From Omphiscola glabra (lineage: Eukaryota > Mollusca > Gastropoda > Lymnaeidae): DNA of 64,000 nucleotides. Positions 1-13,300 of the stretch are shown here, piece by piece (the stretch's first letter is position 1; every line of letters starts with the position of its first letter). The stretch lies in the NCBI GenBank assembly GCA_964017045.1, contig OZ024809.1, forward strand, positions 3,956,512 through 4,020,511, given 5' to 3'. The position numbers and the translations under genes are program-made. The notes beneath the pieces were generated by a model. That model worked only from the letters and a program-made list of their open reading frames with translations, was not told the origin of the DNA and did not search any database.

Positions 1-92
1 AAGATCATGGTGGGGAAGGTTATGGTTAGGCAAGGCAATGGCTAAAATAAAGAATATACGACTAAAATGTGAGAAGATTTTTAAAACTTTAC

Positions 93-293
93 ATGATTCG
101 ATAGGTCCTATCTGGCGAGCCTTATCGACCAAGAGAGTAGGGGTCAAGTTTTGAGGAATCCTGGGATAGATGATGCTGGTATCATCACAGGTGTACAGAC
201 CGAGGCTCTGCTGTAACAAATGGAAGTAAGGGTTGGACAGGGCGTCTTCAAGGTCATCGTTCCAGGGCACGATTGGGATCGGCTTGTTTTGAA
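93..293 (-). CDS. tim: tim coding exon 21 (last exon inside the window)
   Basis: 201 bases encoding (L)QNKPIPIVPWNDDLEDALSN PYFHLLQQSLGLYTCDDTSI, then IYPRIPQNLTPTLLVDKARQ IGPIES. It matches the K.IP.V.W..E.......F..LL..LG......... .ARIP..WTP..M......LGP segment. Acceptor TTTCTCTAG|TTC; donor AATCAT|gtaaag. The frame stays open at the donor, so further exons lie left of position 1. Confidence 0.93.
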
Positions 294-1316
294 CTAGAGA
301 AACATCAAGTCCAATCAAATACATTGGTGTGATCAACTCAATCAAATTAACAACACCTTTATGACATCAAGGTGTGACACCAGTGTGTGACACCACTGTG
401 GAACGTGGAACACCACAGTGTGACACCACTGAACCACTGTGACACCACTGTGTGACACCAAGGTGTAATATAACATTTTATCTTAAATGTTTCTACTTGT
501 ATGATATAAATCTAGAGAATTAAGGTATGTTTTGACCTATTTTGCAATTCTCTCATTGACATAGTTTTCACTTCTCTCATTGACCTAGTTTTCACTTCTC
601 TCACCCACCTAGTTTTCACTTCTCTAATCGACCTATTTTTCAATTCTCTTATTTACCTAGTTTTCACTTCTCCCTTTGACCTATTTTTCAATTCTCTCAC
701 TGTTCTATTTTTCACTTCTCTCATTGACCTAGTTTTCATTTCTCTCACCACATATTAGGCAGTTATTATTTACTCAAACTTACGGGCATAAAACTTGGCC
801 ACTGGTTCCTCCACATTGACACGATAAGATGCATCTTTAATAGCTGAGGAGTGTTGGGAGAGGTCAAAATTAATGATAAGGATATTATACTGATTAGAAA
901 TCTATTTGAACAAAGTGCATATAATTATTGTCTTATCTTCCCCACCTCCCCATGCACACATTCAGCAATTGTGTTCTCTTGGTATTTTAAGGTTTGGTTG
1001 GTGCAACAATATATTTAAACATTAACCTCGGTGAAATGAATGCAGATTACAGCTAGCGATGAAACCATTAATATTTATGGGAAAAGATCTTTCATGAACA
1101 TTTATGACTATTTTAATACACTATACTCATTGTCATAGAAAGTTATGACTATTTTAATACACTATACTCATTTTCATAGAAATGTATGACTATTTTAATA
1201 CACTATACTCATTGTCATAGAACACACTAACATCTACCTTTCTAACACATAGTTTGGTAGATAATACAATATTCCAAGGTGATAGATATTACAATATTTA
1301 TTTGAGGTATATTACC

Positions 1317-1357
<41 letters not shown>

Positions 1358-4300
1358 TTTTTTTTTTAAAATGGTTCGTGTTTATTTTTTTTTATACTGG
1401 CATCGGTTGCACAAAATTAGCAAATGTTTTCAGAAATAGTAACTGCCATTTACAATTACTCGAAATCTTTTTGCTTTTTTTTATTTTTTGTTTTTAATTT
1501 TTTTTTTTTTTTTTTATTAGATTTTCAACAAAGGAATATTTCAACATATACAGAATAAATTATTTACAGGCAGAATTACCTAAGTGTTAACTTAAACAAC
1601 AATTTAAATCATGTGCTGAAACAACATTTTTACATAAAAGGTACTGAAATTCTAATGAAATACTGTTTACTATGTTAAAAATTGCTTCTATAATACATTT
1701 TTTAACATGATATATATATCAGTTGGAATATAAACAAAAAACAATTAATGTATTTCTCAGTCATTATATTGTCTTAAATTTTGTTTTCAATTACGTTTTG
1801 TATTTTAAATCTAAAAAGTGTTTCTAATGTAATGTTTGTGTAATTATGTTTGTGAAAAAAAACCTTAAGTCTGTGGTGCCATATATGTTTTCTGTATTGT
1901 GAAAGTAATATGAGACTTATTGTGTGTTGTTTCTTGTTTTTGGATTCTGGTATTGTGTTTAGTGTTATGGCTCTGTCTATATCTACTTTGTGAACTGTAC
2001 CTGCTTGTATGATTTGTTTAAGTGTAGATTTAGTCTGTAAGATTGTGTTGCATGTCAGATATAAATGTTGTTCGGTCTCATCAGCCCCTGTCCTGCACAG
2101 TGGACATTCATTGTGGTAGATATTACCATATTTCATTGTTGTAGATATTATTATATTTCATTGTGGTAAATATTACCATTTTCATTGTGGTACATATCAC
2201 TATATTTCACTGTGGTAGAAGATATTACCATATTTCAAGGTGGTAGATGTTACATATTTTTTGTAGTAGATAATATCATATTTCATTCATTGTGATGAAA
2301 TGGTAGCAATTCTTTCCAAAAGAAAAATTAACATGAGTTATTTCCCTTACAAACAATCTCTTACATATATTTTGCTTCTGCTGTGTCGTAACCCCCCCCC
2401 CCCCCCCCCCAGTGCCGTCTTAAGGCATGGGCCCAGTGGGCACTGGCCCAGGGCCCCGCGCTTGTAGGGTCCCCACGTTTCAAGAGGACTCACTCTTATA
2501 GAGGTATCATGCCTTACATATTTTTTAATGAATATTGAACGATTTTGACAATTTAATTGGATTTAAAATTCCCAACTTCCCAATTTTAACCAACGATATA
2601 TATCAGCACATTCCAAAAATATTATAAATGCGGCTCAAAGTTGGACAGTTTTAAAACCTTTAAAGAGGAATAACTCTCTACAACAAGTTTTACATTTCCC
2701 AGATATGAATCAAAATAAAAGTAAGGTAAGAATGTATGTTTACAATCATGTTAGACAAAGATGTTGGCCCAGGGCGGTAATAACCCTAGCTACGCCACAG
2801 CTAGGGCAAAAAGTGAAGAAAAGTCTATTCTAGCACCAGTTTAAGTACGACTGAAGTTAATTAGCATTATATAAAGGAATTTGTAGGTCACCAATGAATA
2901 ATTCTTTTAAAAGTAAATTTATTATTAATATAACAAACAAATACATTTATTATTTCTAGATTGAAAAATATATTGTTTTCTGTGTCTGAAAAACATATTT
3001 AGAAGATAAATAGAACCCAAACGTCACCATAGGTCTGAGCTGAAGGCAGAAATATTTAGGTGTTTAGGTATAATAATCATTTGCAGTCACTGTTACAATC
3101 TCAAAGTCATATTCATCTTACATTACACAGTGTAGCTCAAACACAGAGATCGATTTGATTAATTGCACCTTATCAGTCATTTACCAATGATCGTTTTTAT
3201 AGCGGGGCACTTGTGAGGTGGAAAGGGCATACAAATACTTTATTAAAAATAATTACGTTTATTAATTTTTAAAATTATCTTTTGAACGGATCGCCACTAT
3301 TACAATAAAAATATTTATAACAAATTTATATGCTTCTAGGCGTATAACCCTTTAAGGGGAAATGAAACGTATTTTTAGGAGTGGGGCACAGAAGAGACTA
3401 AGAGCTGCAGAGGTGACAAGGAAAAAGGTTAAACTTACAAAATTAACATCTTGATTGAATCCAAGCGTAATAGAAGTTACTAGTTCTGCTCCTCAAAATA
3501 CAGTAGTGTCATCTACATCCACTATTGTATCCAGCAATCCAGTTCTAGACATACCATTGCCTATCCCCCCCCCCCCCTTTTTTTTGCAAATTGCAAAAGA
3601 TGAAACACACAAAGCTGTGTCGGAAAACGAGAGTGTGATTCACGACACAGATCACAGGCTATGGAATATTAAGAATACTTGTACAGTTTAGTACTGGATT
3701 CGCAGTGGGCCAGCATTGTGTCAGAATCATGACTGCAACCTTCCAAACTGATGCAGAGTGTACCGTCATGCTGGACACTGCCTGAACTTAGTGGGCTTAA
3801 AAGCAGCAGTGTTCTCGACAAGTTGGAAAATTCTTTGACTTTGTTCAGCGCCTATATTCCTTTTTCTCAGTTTCTACAGATCGATTGAATGTTCTGGTAT
3901 CTTCCTTTTAAGAAAATCTCTCGTTGTCGTAAGATGGTCAGCACATTTTGACGCCGTCCATGCTCCGCATGAAGGTTTCAAATAAATTCAAGATGCGCTG
4001 GATTCTACATCAGCTGACACTGACCAGGAAGTGAGTACGAGGCAGAAGGACTAAGCTGACACTTATCAGGAAGTGAGTACGAGGCGTGAGGCAGAAGGAC
4101 TAAGCTGACACTATCAGGAAGTGAATACGAGGCGTGAGGCAGAAGGACTAAGCTGACAATAATCAGGAAGTGAGTACGAGGCGTGAGGCAGAAGGACTAA
4201 GCTGACACTAATCAGGAAGTGAGTACGAGGCGTGAGGCAGAAGGACTAAGCAAGAAAATGGACAACCTGGAAACGATCTTTCTGACAACTTTTTGGAACG

Positions 4301-7300
4301 ACATAGAGTTAACTAAACAAGTGACGTCATGCAGTCAAAATATGCTGACATACATGTAGCCATAAAGCTTCTTGAGTCTCTAAACTCCTATCTTCAAGAA
4401 ATTAGAGAAAAGTTTATTAACTATTAACGTAAGGCTAAAAGAATGTGTCCAGAATTGGAGTGTATGAAACGAAATCTAAGTGTCCGTTAAGTAGATATCA
4501 TGGACCAGAAGAAGTGACAGATCTATCTAAATATGATAAAAGTGAAAAGTTCAAGATCAAAACTTTTCTCCATAAAAAGGGACTCCCTGAACTCTGATCT
4601 GACACAACTGGCTTTCACTTATGTGCATGGAAAAACGACATCCTAAAGACCATTGACGATAAATAATAATTTTAAAAAATTATGCAAGCCATTATGTTGA
4701 TTTATATTAAATAATTTATTATTTCTATTTGTCGATAATGATACTTTATCATCCTCTGTGATTATTTATAGTTTATTTCTGATAATGTTTTAAAACTATT
4801 ATTGATTTTGAATGATTTTGTTTTTTTGTATCAATAAATTGAATTTAATGTAGTTTAACTTAATTGAATGTTTATTTTTATTTTACATTTTTATTCATCT
4901 TGGTGAGTTGGTGAGAATCAGCAACTGTTTGCCCCCCCCCCCCCCCACTGTTTGAGCATGGGGCGAGTGCCCCCTTTGCCCCCCTTCTCGCGGCACAGGT
5001 ATGTTGTGTTGCTAGGGGGCCCCAGTGCATTGCTGTGCCCAGGGCCCCCTATGTTCTTAAGACGGCCTCCCCCCCCCAATCCAACTCCATGTTTTATATT
5101 AATAGTACTGAGTGGGAGGAAAAATGGCTGCCATGTGTGATGTGTAAACTTAGGTACCAAAAAAAAAGTTCTTCAGGGGGAGACGACTATTATACTAATC
5201 AATAAATAGGCCTAGATATTGTGTAGGACTGTCTGTAGGAATGTCTGTAGGACTATTGTTAAGGCCGGCAGGTAGGGTGTAGGACCGTCTGTAGGTCTAT
5301 TTCTCCAAATACCCTGGTTAAACCCTAGTTATTATTAATACAGTTAGATATTTAGTCTATTGCTGCTGTGAGGCTAAATGAACAGTTTACTGTTGAAAGC
5401 ATATCAAGCATCAAAAAATGTACAAGCCCACAAGTCTTCATACAAACTCATATAGTGTACACATATACCAAGTCATATAGTGTGCATATATACCAAGTCA
5501 TATAGTGTGCACATATACCAAGTCATATAGTGTACACATATACCAAGTCATATATTGTGCACATATACCAACTCACATAGTGTGCACATATACCAAGTCA
5601 TATATTGTGCACATATACCAAGTCATATAGTGTGCACATATACCAAGTCATATAGTGTGCACATATACCAAGTCACATAGTGTGCACAGATACCAAGTCA
5701 TATATTGTGCACAGATACCAAGTCATATAGTGTGCACATATACCAAGTCATATATTGTGCACATATACCAAGTCATATAGTGACAAATAAATAATATACC
5801 AACTAATATGCTGTGCACAGAATAAAAAGTCATATAGTGGACACATATATCAAGCCAATAAAATTCCTTAAAAATATCAATATTCTGAGCCATATCGGTC
5901 CCAATCATTAAGATACACTGTCCTAGTTAACAATAAGTGGAACTGACCTAGTTTAACATAGGCTGCCTCCAGCAGTTGCTTCTGCAGCCAGATGAGCTGA
6001 CCCTCAAAACCAAGAGTTCGGAGCTTGTCAAGTAGGAATGGAATGACGCCATCTTCAGACAGAGAGGAGAGATCATGTAGGAGGCTGTCCTGGAAGTTTG
6101 TTGACAGCTGCCTCTGCTAGGGAAAAAAATTGTTTTTTTTAAAAATAGTTTTGACAAAACAATGACTCAAAGTGTTCAGATGACGCAATGATATAAACAA
6201 AAGTCACCAGATGGCATTATAAACATGAACTAAATCACCAGAAGGCACAATAAACCTGAACAAAATCCCCAGATGGCACAATAAACCTGAACAAAAACTC
6301 CAACAATATTCAGTTAATCTCCTCAACTCTACTTCCCAACAATCGGTGACATAAAATTGTTTTAAAACTACTGAATTATATTTTTCAAAACAACAATTGG
6401 GTTGAATAAAATGAACTACAAGCTTTTCCATGGAACAAGAAATTTACAAAGGTTATTAGAAAAAAAACTACATTTTGTTGGAGATTTTCCCCTTGTGTTT
6501 CCTTTCTCTCGCATTATCCAAGGTCAGGTGACTATGTTTTAGGAATGAAAATAAAACTGTGTGTTACCGTTTTTTCGGCGCTCGACTGCAGCGATGCTGA
6601 AGCATTGTCTTCAAGGAAACCATTTCCAGTGAGATAATTTGAAACCTGTTGAGCATACAAGAAGTAAAATTGAAATTTGATTTTAACTTGGTCATATCAA
6701 ACATCTCATAACAAACAAACATCTCATATCAAACATCTCGTATCAAACATCTCATATCAAACATCTCATATCAAACATCTTATAACTAACAAACATCTCA
6801 TAACAAACAAACATCTCATATCAAACAAAGATCTTATAAAAAATCTCATATCAAACAAACATCTCATATCAAACACCTCGTGAGAACCAACGTAAATGGA
6901 ATGCCCATGTGCCTCATCTACACCTGTCCGACTCAACCGACCTTTTGATGAAAGTAGCCATAGTGGTATTGATATCTGACCAACTCATCAAGATTTCTGA
7001 CCTGGAATAACCATTTTGTCCATTGATCTCTGCTTTACTCACCTGGCTCGGGGACCTGTAGTTCCCATGCTCCTTATGGAATAACCATTTGTCCACTGAT
7101 CTCTGCTTTACTCACCTGGCTCGGGGACCTGTAGTTCCCATGCTCCTTATGGAATAACCATTTGTCCACTGATCTCTGCTTTACTCACCTGGCTCGGGGA
7201 CCTGTAGTTCCCATGCTCCTTATGGAATAACCATTTCTCCACTGATCTCTGCTTTACTCACCTGGCTCGGGGACCTGTAGTACCCATGCTCCTTTAGTTT

Positions 7301-10300
7301 AGCTGTGATGAGTTCCACAACATTGTTGCTCCCATCTAGTTCGGACATCCAGGTAAACAAGAGAATCTGTTCATCCTCCGTCAGCTCATCCCCAGAACTG
7401 CTGCTGCTGACATTCATAGAACTGGTGGATACAAAATGCATTGTTTCAGAAACATTTCGATTGATAGCTATTAGCAGCAACTTAATTGTTATTAAATTAC
7501 TTCTGTCTGATTATAAATAACTGTTTCCTCAACCAATAGGCACGGTAACAGTCACAAATGTAGATTATTTCCACTAGGCACAGATTAACAGTCACAAATG
7601 TAGATTATTTCCACTAGGCACAGATTAACAGTCACAAATGTCGATTATTTCCACTAGGCACAGATTAACAGTCACAAATGTAGATTATTTCCACTAGGCA
7701 CAGATTAACAGTCACAAATGCAGATTATTTCCACTAGGCACAGATTAACAGTCACAAATGTAGATTATTTACACTAGGCACAGATTAACAGTCACAAATG
7801 CAGATTATTTCCACTAGGCACAGATTAACAGTCACAAATGTAGATTATTTCCACTAGGCACAGATTAACAGTCACAAATGCAGATTATTTCCACTAGGCA
7901 CAGATTAACAGTCACAAATGTAGATTATTTCCACTAGGCACAGATTAACAGTCACAAATGCAGATTATTTCCACTAGGCACAGATTAACAGTCACAAATG
8001 TAGATTATTTCCACTAGGCACAGATTAACAGTCACAAATGCAGATTATTTCCACTAGGCACAGATTAACAGTCACAAATGTAGATTATTTCCACTAGGCA
8101 CAGATTAACAGTCACAAATGCAGATTATTTCCACTAGGCACAGATTAACAGTCACAAATGCAGATTATTTCTATCTCATTTTGAAACAAATAATTCCAAA
8201 AACTGAATACAGATGATTAGAAAAAGTAATCTCCTCACCTCTCATCTCTGCCATTCAGACAACTTCCACTGCCACTAGTGCTGCCACTGCCGCTGTCACT
8301 CCGTTGGTTCTCCTGGTGCTGGGGTGCGTCCCCCAAAAGGTTCTGGGCGCACAGGTTGGGATCTTTCTCAGCAGCAGACATGAAGACTTCCAGGACAAAC
8401 TCTATCAAATCTTTGAACTCTTCCTGTGGTTGGAGAAATAACATTTTTAAGACTTGTATACGAACATCAGAAGTGGACTTTAGACAATATGGACTTGAAT
8501 AAGACATTTCCAATGGTAATACAAATGTTACACCAAGAGTTCCAGTGCTTTCACAAATGCATTGACTTGATTGAGGTGATGGCCAGGGAACAACCACGTA
8601 TATCTATCAGTTGTTTCAGTGGGAGCTGTCAGCATCCCTTTCTATTGTCATGCATCAGATTTATTTGAGCTTTAGTAGTTTCATTTTATCCGGGCTGTCC
8701 ATCGAGTGCTGTCCATCGAGTGCTGTCCATCGAGTGCTGTCCTGGGATGTTAGCTTGTTGCCATTTTACCATCTCCACCAACTTGACAATGTACCTCATC
8801 CCATATCAGCGTCTCCAATTTTCACATTATTTTGTCTTTGACCAGAAGATTCTAATTATTTTGTCTTTGACCAGAAGATTCTAATTATTTTGTCTTTGAC
8901 CAGAAGATTCTAATTATTTTGTCTTTGACCAGAAGATTCTAATTATTTTGTCTTTGACCAGAAGATTCTAATTATTTTGTCTTTGACCAGAAGATTCTAA
9001 TTATTTTGTCTTTGACCAGAAGATTCTAATTATTTTGTCTTTGACCAGAAGATTCTAATTATTTTGTCTTTGACCAGAAGATTCTAATTATTTTGTCTTT
9101 GACCAGAAGATTCTAATTATTTTGTCTTTGACCAGAAGATTCTAATTATTTTGTCTTTGACCAGAAGATTCTAATTATTTTGTCTTTGACCAGAAGATTC
9201 TAATTATTTTGTCTTTGACCAGAAGATTCTATGGATCATTCTTAGGCATTTTGCCATTCCAGCATTTATTCTAGTTTTCTAGCGGAAATGTAGATCTCTG
9301 ATCCATACAATAAAGACATTACTTTTAAGATTCTGATATTGGTGTGGCTGCTCCAGTTAATGGATATACAGATGGATGTCAAAATTCCCAAGACCCAATA
9401 TCCTTTGCTGACCTTATCAATGCTTTCCTAAGCGCATGCATGTTTTAAGGACACACACAACTTACATGATCTCTGACAGCGCTGTCCCCCCAGATCTCAG
9501 AAAATGATTTGAGTATGGGAAGCTGCATCAGAGCGTCCTGTCGCCCGCAGTCCCCTGCCACATGGTACATCATGGTCAGCACTGCCACATTCAGTGTCTC
9601 TCTGGTCAGCTCTTGGTGCTCCAACAATGAGCCATACTTGGCCATGACCTTCTTTGTGGCAAATCTGAACAGAAATCCAAACAGAGTGAATTCAGTTGTG
9701 GAAAATGACAGAGGTATTATTTGAAATATTATTTTTGGTATACATTTTTATTACCTAAGTTTGGGTTTTATGGTTAACTTAACATAGCTGAATTCTCACT
9801 AAATTCTAACATTCTAACTGAATTCTACAATGTTGTGGCATGTGTAAAATTGACTTGCTGTTTGACATGTTTAAAACTGACTCTCTGTCAGAAAATATGG
9901 GTTAAAATTAATCATTCAAATGATGGCCAAAATTTAATCCTTGACATGATGTGTAACACTAACTCACTGTTTGACATGTGTAAAACTAACTCACTGTTTG
10001 ACATGTGTAAAACTAACTAACTGTTTGACATGATGTGTAACACTAACTCACTGTTTGACATGTGTAAAACTAACTCACTGTTTGACATGTGTAAAACTAA
10101 CTAACTGTTTGACATGATGTGTAACTAACTCACTGTTTGACATGTGTAAAACTAACTCACTGTTTGGCATGTGTAAAACTAACTCACTGTTTGACATGTG
10201 TAAAACTAACTCACTGTTTGGCATGTGTAAAACTAACTCACTGTTTGGCATGTGTAAAACTAACTCACTGTTTGGCATGTGTAAAACTAACTCACTGTTT

Positions 10301-13300
10301 GACATGATTAAGCATGTTAAAACCACTATGATCGCCTATGTAGTCCTGGGACAGCCACTCCTCGATCATCAACATGAGTACGTGGTTGGTTTGGACCAGG
10401 TCTCGTAGGTACACCACCTGCTGCTCCTCTGTGATGTGGTGGCGTATCAACATGATGAAAAGGTTATGTAGGTCGGTCATGTTACTCAAGCATTCTGTGG
10501 AATTACATGGCAAGTGGTCACTCATAGCTATGTCCAGTCCGGTTAGGAATGGGATCTGGTCAAATCATTCAATAAACAACTTTGGACCCTCAAATAGGGA
10601 GAATTTAGGGGAGGGCACAACCAATTTTTGATGTTGCCACGGCAAATGTGGGACATGCTCCAATGAAATATAACTATTCTTTAGGTGAATGTTGCTGTGG
10701 CAATAAAAAGTCATGTAAGATGGAAAGTTAGTTTTTAAAAATCTAAAACTTGTATGATCTAAGTATAAAGGGGTTCTGAGGGCTGCAGAAATTGACACTG
10801 GACTATTTAATATTTCTTAATATTTGAAGTCAGGAAGTAGATCGAAGAATGATTTTTTTTAAATGTATTTTTAAAACAAAATTGGAATTTAACTTTAATC
10901 CATTCATTTAATCCTTCTATAAATGTTGTCTTAAACTTGTTGATGGGTGAAAACAGGCAGCATTACAGAAAGAAAGAAAAAAAAAAACAACTTTTACTTT
11001 GAAGGTTCTTGAGATATGGCATCTTGCTGTTTGCCAATAGTGTGCGAAACATCTGGTTCAGTGTGCAGACAACCAGGTGCAGTCTGAAGAGGAAGAGGCA
11101 AAGGGAGGTCAGAGCATGATCCTTGTTTAAGGAAGCAGATTTATGACACATAGATAGAACAATACAACAAACAAAGGACTAAAAACAAATAAAGCAAAAT
11201 ACAACACTGAGTTTAGTTATTTGTCACAGTGATTAAGTCATCTCTTAAAGTCTTGATAAATAACATCTCCTGCATGTGAAATTATGTTTTTTTCACTGAG
11301 TGTTTAAGTTATGACTTTCAAGTGAAATGAAATGTCTACATTTGAAACCATTAGTTTGAATTTCAAAATCTAAACAATCTTTTTTTGACCACTTTTAAAA
11401 ATGTGACTGATTTTAACTTGAAATGTCAAGGTCATCATTTTTTAATGTGTATTTAATACTAACATGCATATTAAATATAGGGGGGGGGAGGAGGAATGAT
11501 TTATTACTTGGAATTTTCACATGCAAGACAAATTAATTGAATGTTAAAAAATACTTAGTAAATGTAATCTTTAAGAAAAAATCTTTTGCCAATTCCTTGT
11601 CATTTTTTTGTAACAATTTTTTCCTCAAAAAATTAAGCAAACTAACAGTGAGCTATTTTATATTTTGAACATCGAAAGCCAACATTTCAAACCATCCTAT
11701 ATTGCAGGAATGGCCTATAATAATTTATTTATTCATTCAACATCAAATTAAAATGGCAGTTACGTACACAAAATCCATTAAATTTACAAGAAAAATCTGA
11801 GAATAGCAACAGACAATCGGATTCACTTGTACTCCAGGAGCTAAGTGCTAACATGGACTACTCCAAACCTACCTGCTGCAAGGAACCCCACTTACAACAG
11901 ACACGCTAGCAGGAACACCATCTCTCCCCCGGGCCACCCAAAAACTGAGGGCCGATTTTAATGCTTTATATTTTGAGTCCTTACCGGTGGCGAGCCCCTA
12001 GCACATGGCTGAAAATTTTCCCACAACCAACTCAAGGCTGAAAGTGCCAAAATAAAACTCCAGAATTATGGAGGAAAAAAAAGCATCAAAAGATTAAGAA
12101 TAAAAAAATACCATCTGAATTTTTCTAAAACAAAAGAATTAGGTCAAATGCACTTTGCTCATAGATAGTTGTCCGCCCTTGATTTAAAGTATTTGAGTGA
12201 TTCTAAACACCGCCCACATGACACCACAAAAAACACTAATGTACAGGTTTCCCTTGCCCTGTATGATGTTTCCATATTTTTTTAACACAACTGTTGATAA
12301 AAACAGTTATTTAGCTCAGGATTGTTCTCATTATGAATGAGAAATAAGCTGTAACACCAAAAAAAGTTTGGCCTAACATTGCTGTTCAGTTAGAAGATCA
12401 TAAAATCAAACTAACGACTGCTGAACATGCTTGGGATTATGGGAGCTGTGTTGGGAATCCAACTGTAGTGATCAACTACACGTGGAATTGCCACGGGTTT
12501 TCATTTTTAACAAATTTGTTATAATCAAGATCCATGGGTATCATTCAGCTTGACCAGTTTAGTTGCTCAGAACCAATTAGTCATGTACTATAAGGGATTA
12601 CTGTATATGTTGTATATAAATATATATAAGCTATATCATAATTTTTGCATATTTGATTTCAATTCCAGTTATGAGGTATTGAAGCGGAGAGTGGAAGTAG
12701 TTTAGTAGACAATGTCCTTGAAAATATTTGACATAATCTGTTACCCCATAGTATAATACATTGATACTTTGTTTTTTTAAATATATATAGGGTGAACAAA
12801 AATTTAAATTCTATAGTTGTTAGCACACATTTGTTGCTTGTTAGTATAAAGTTTTAAAATATTTCCGGTGATCATAAAGAAATGTATAGAAGAAATAAGT
12901 TTTCTGATTTGCATTGGAGTTGTTTGTTAATCTGGGTTGTATGAAAGTTGGAGATAAATGATGCAGTGCCAAGAACTTCAGGGAATGTAACCATAGAATT
13001 AGACTCAGTAACCATTACATTCATTCCTCCTACAGCATAGCTTCCCACCAATTCCCAACCGCTCTTCTTACATCTTAAGCTAAACTTATAAAGAGAAAAA
13101 AAATTGATTTGAATTCCCTGTAATTTGATGTGGATCTGGTTGAAAGATGATTATTTTCAAACTCTGTCTAATTTGACCACAACTGTTTTGCTTTAAAAAA
13201 CCAGTAAAGATAATTTTGTATTGAAAAAATTATTTTCTTCATAATGCATGCCAAGTTGGCTGCCGTCACCCAAATTTTATAACATGAATTTTTTTTTAAA

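Noticed and set aside
1254..1439. Small plus-strand frame with a poly-Phe run
   Set aside because: It is the T-rich tail of a reversed LINE poly(A) region.
7553..9232. CRISPR array (regular 40- and 29-bp repeats)
   Set aside because: There are no unique spacers between repeats; units are head-to-tail, and the context is a spliced animal gene.
10500..10553. Extension of tim exon 14 upstream (IPFLTGLDIAMSDHLPCNST)
   Set aside because: The reading is open and has an AG before it, but it is out of phase with exon 13. The acceptor at 10495 restores phase and family alignment.
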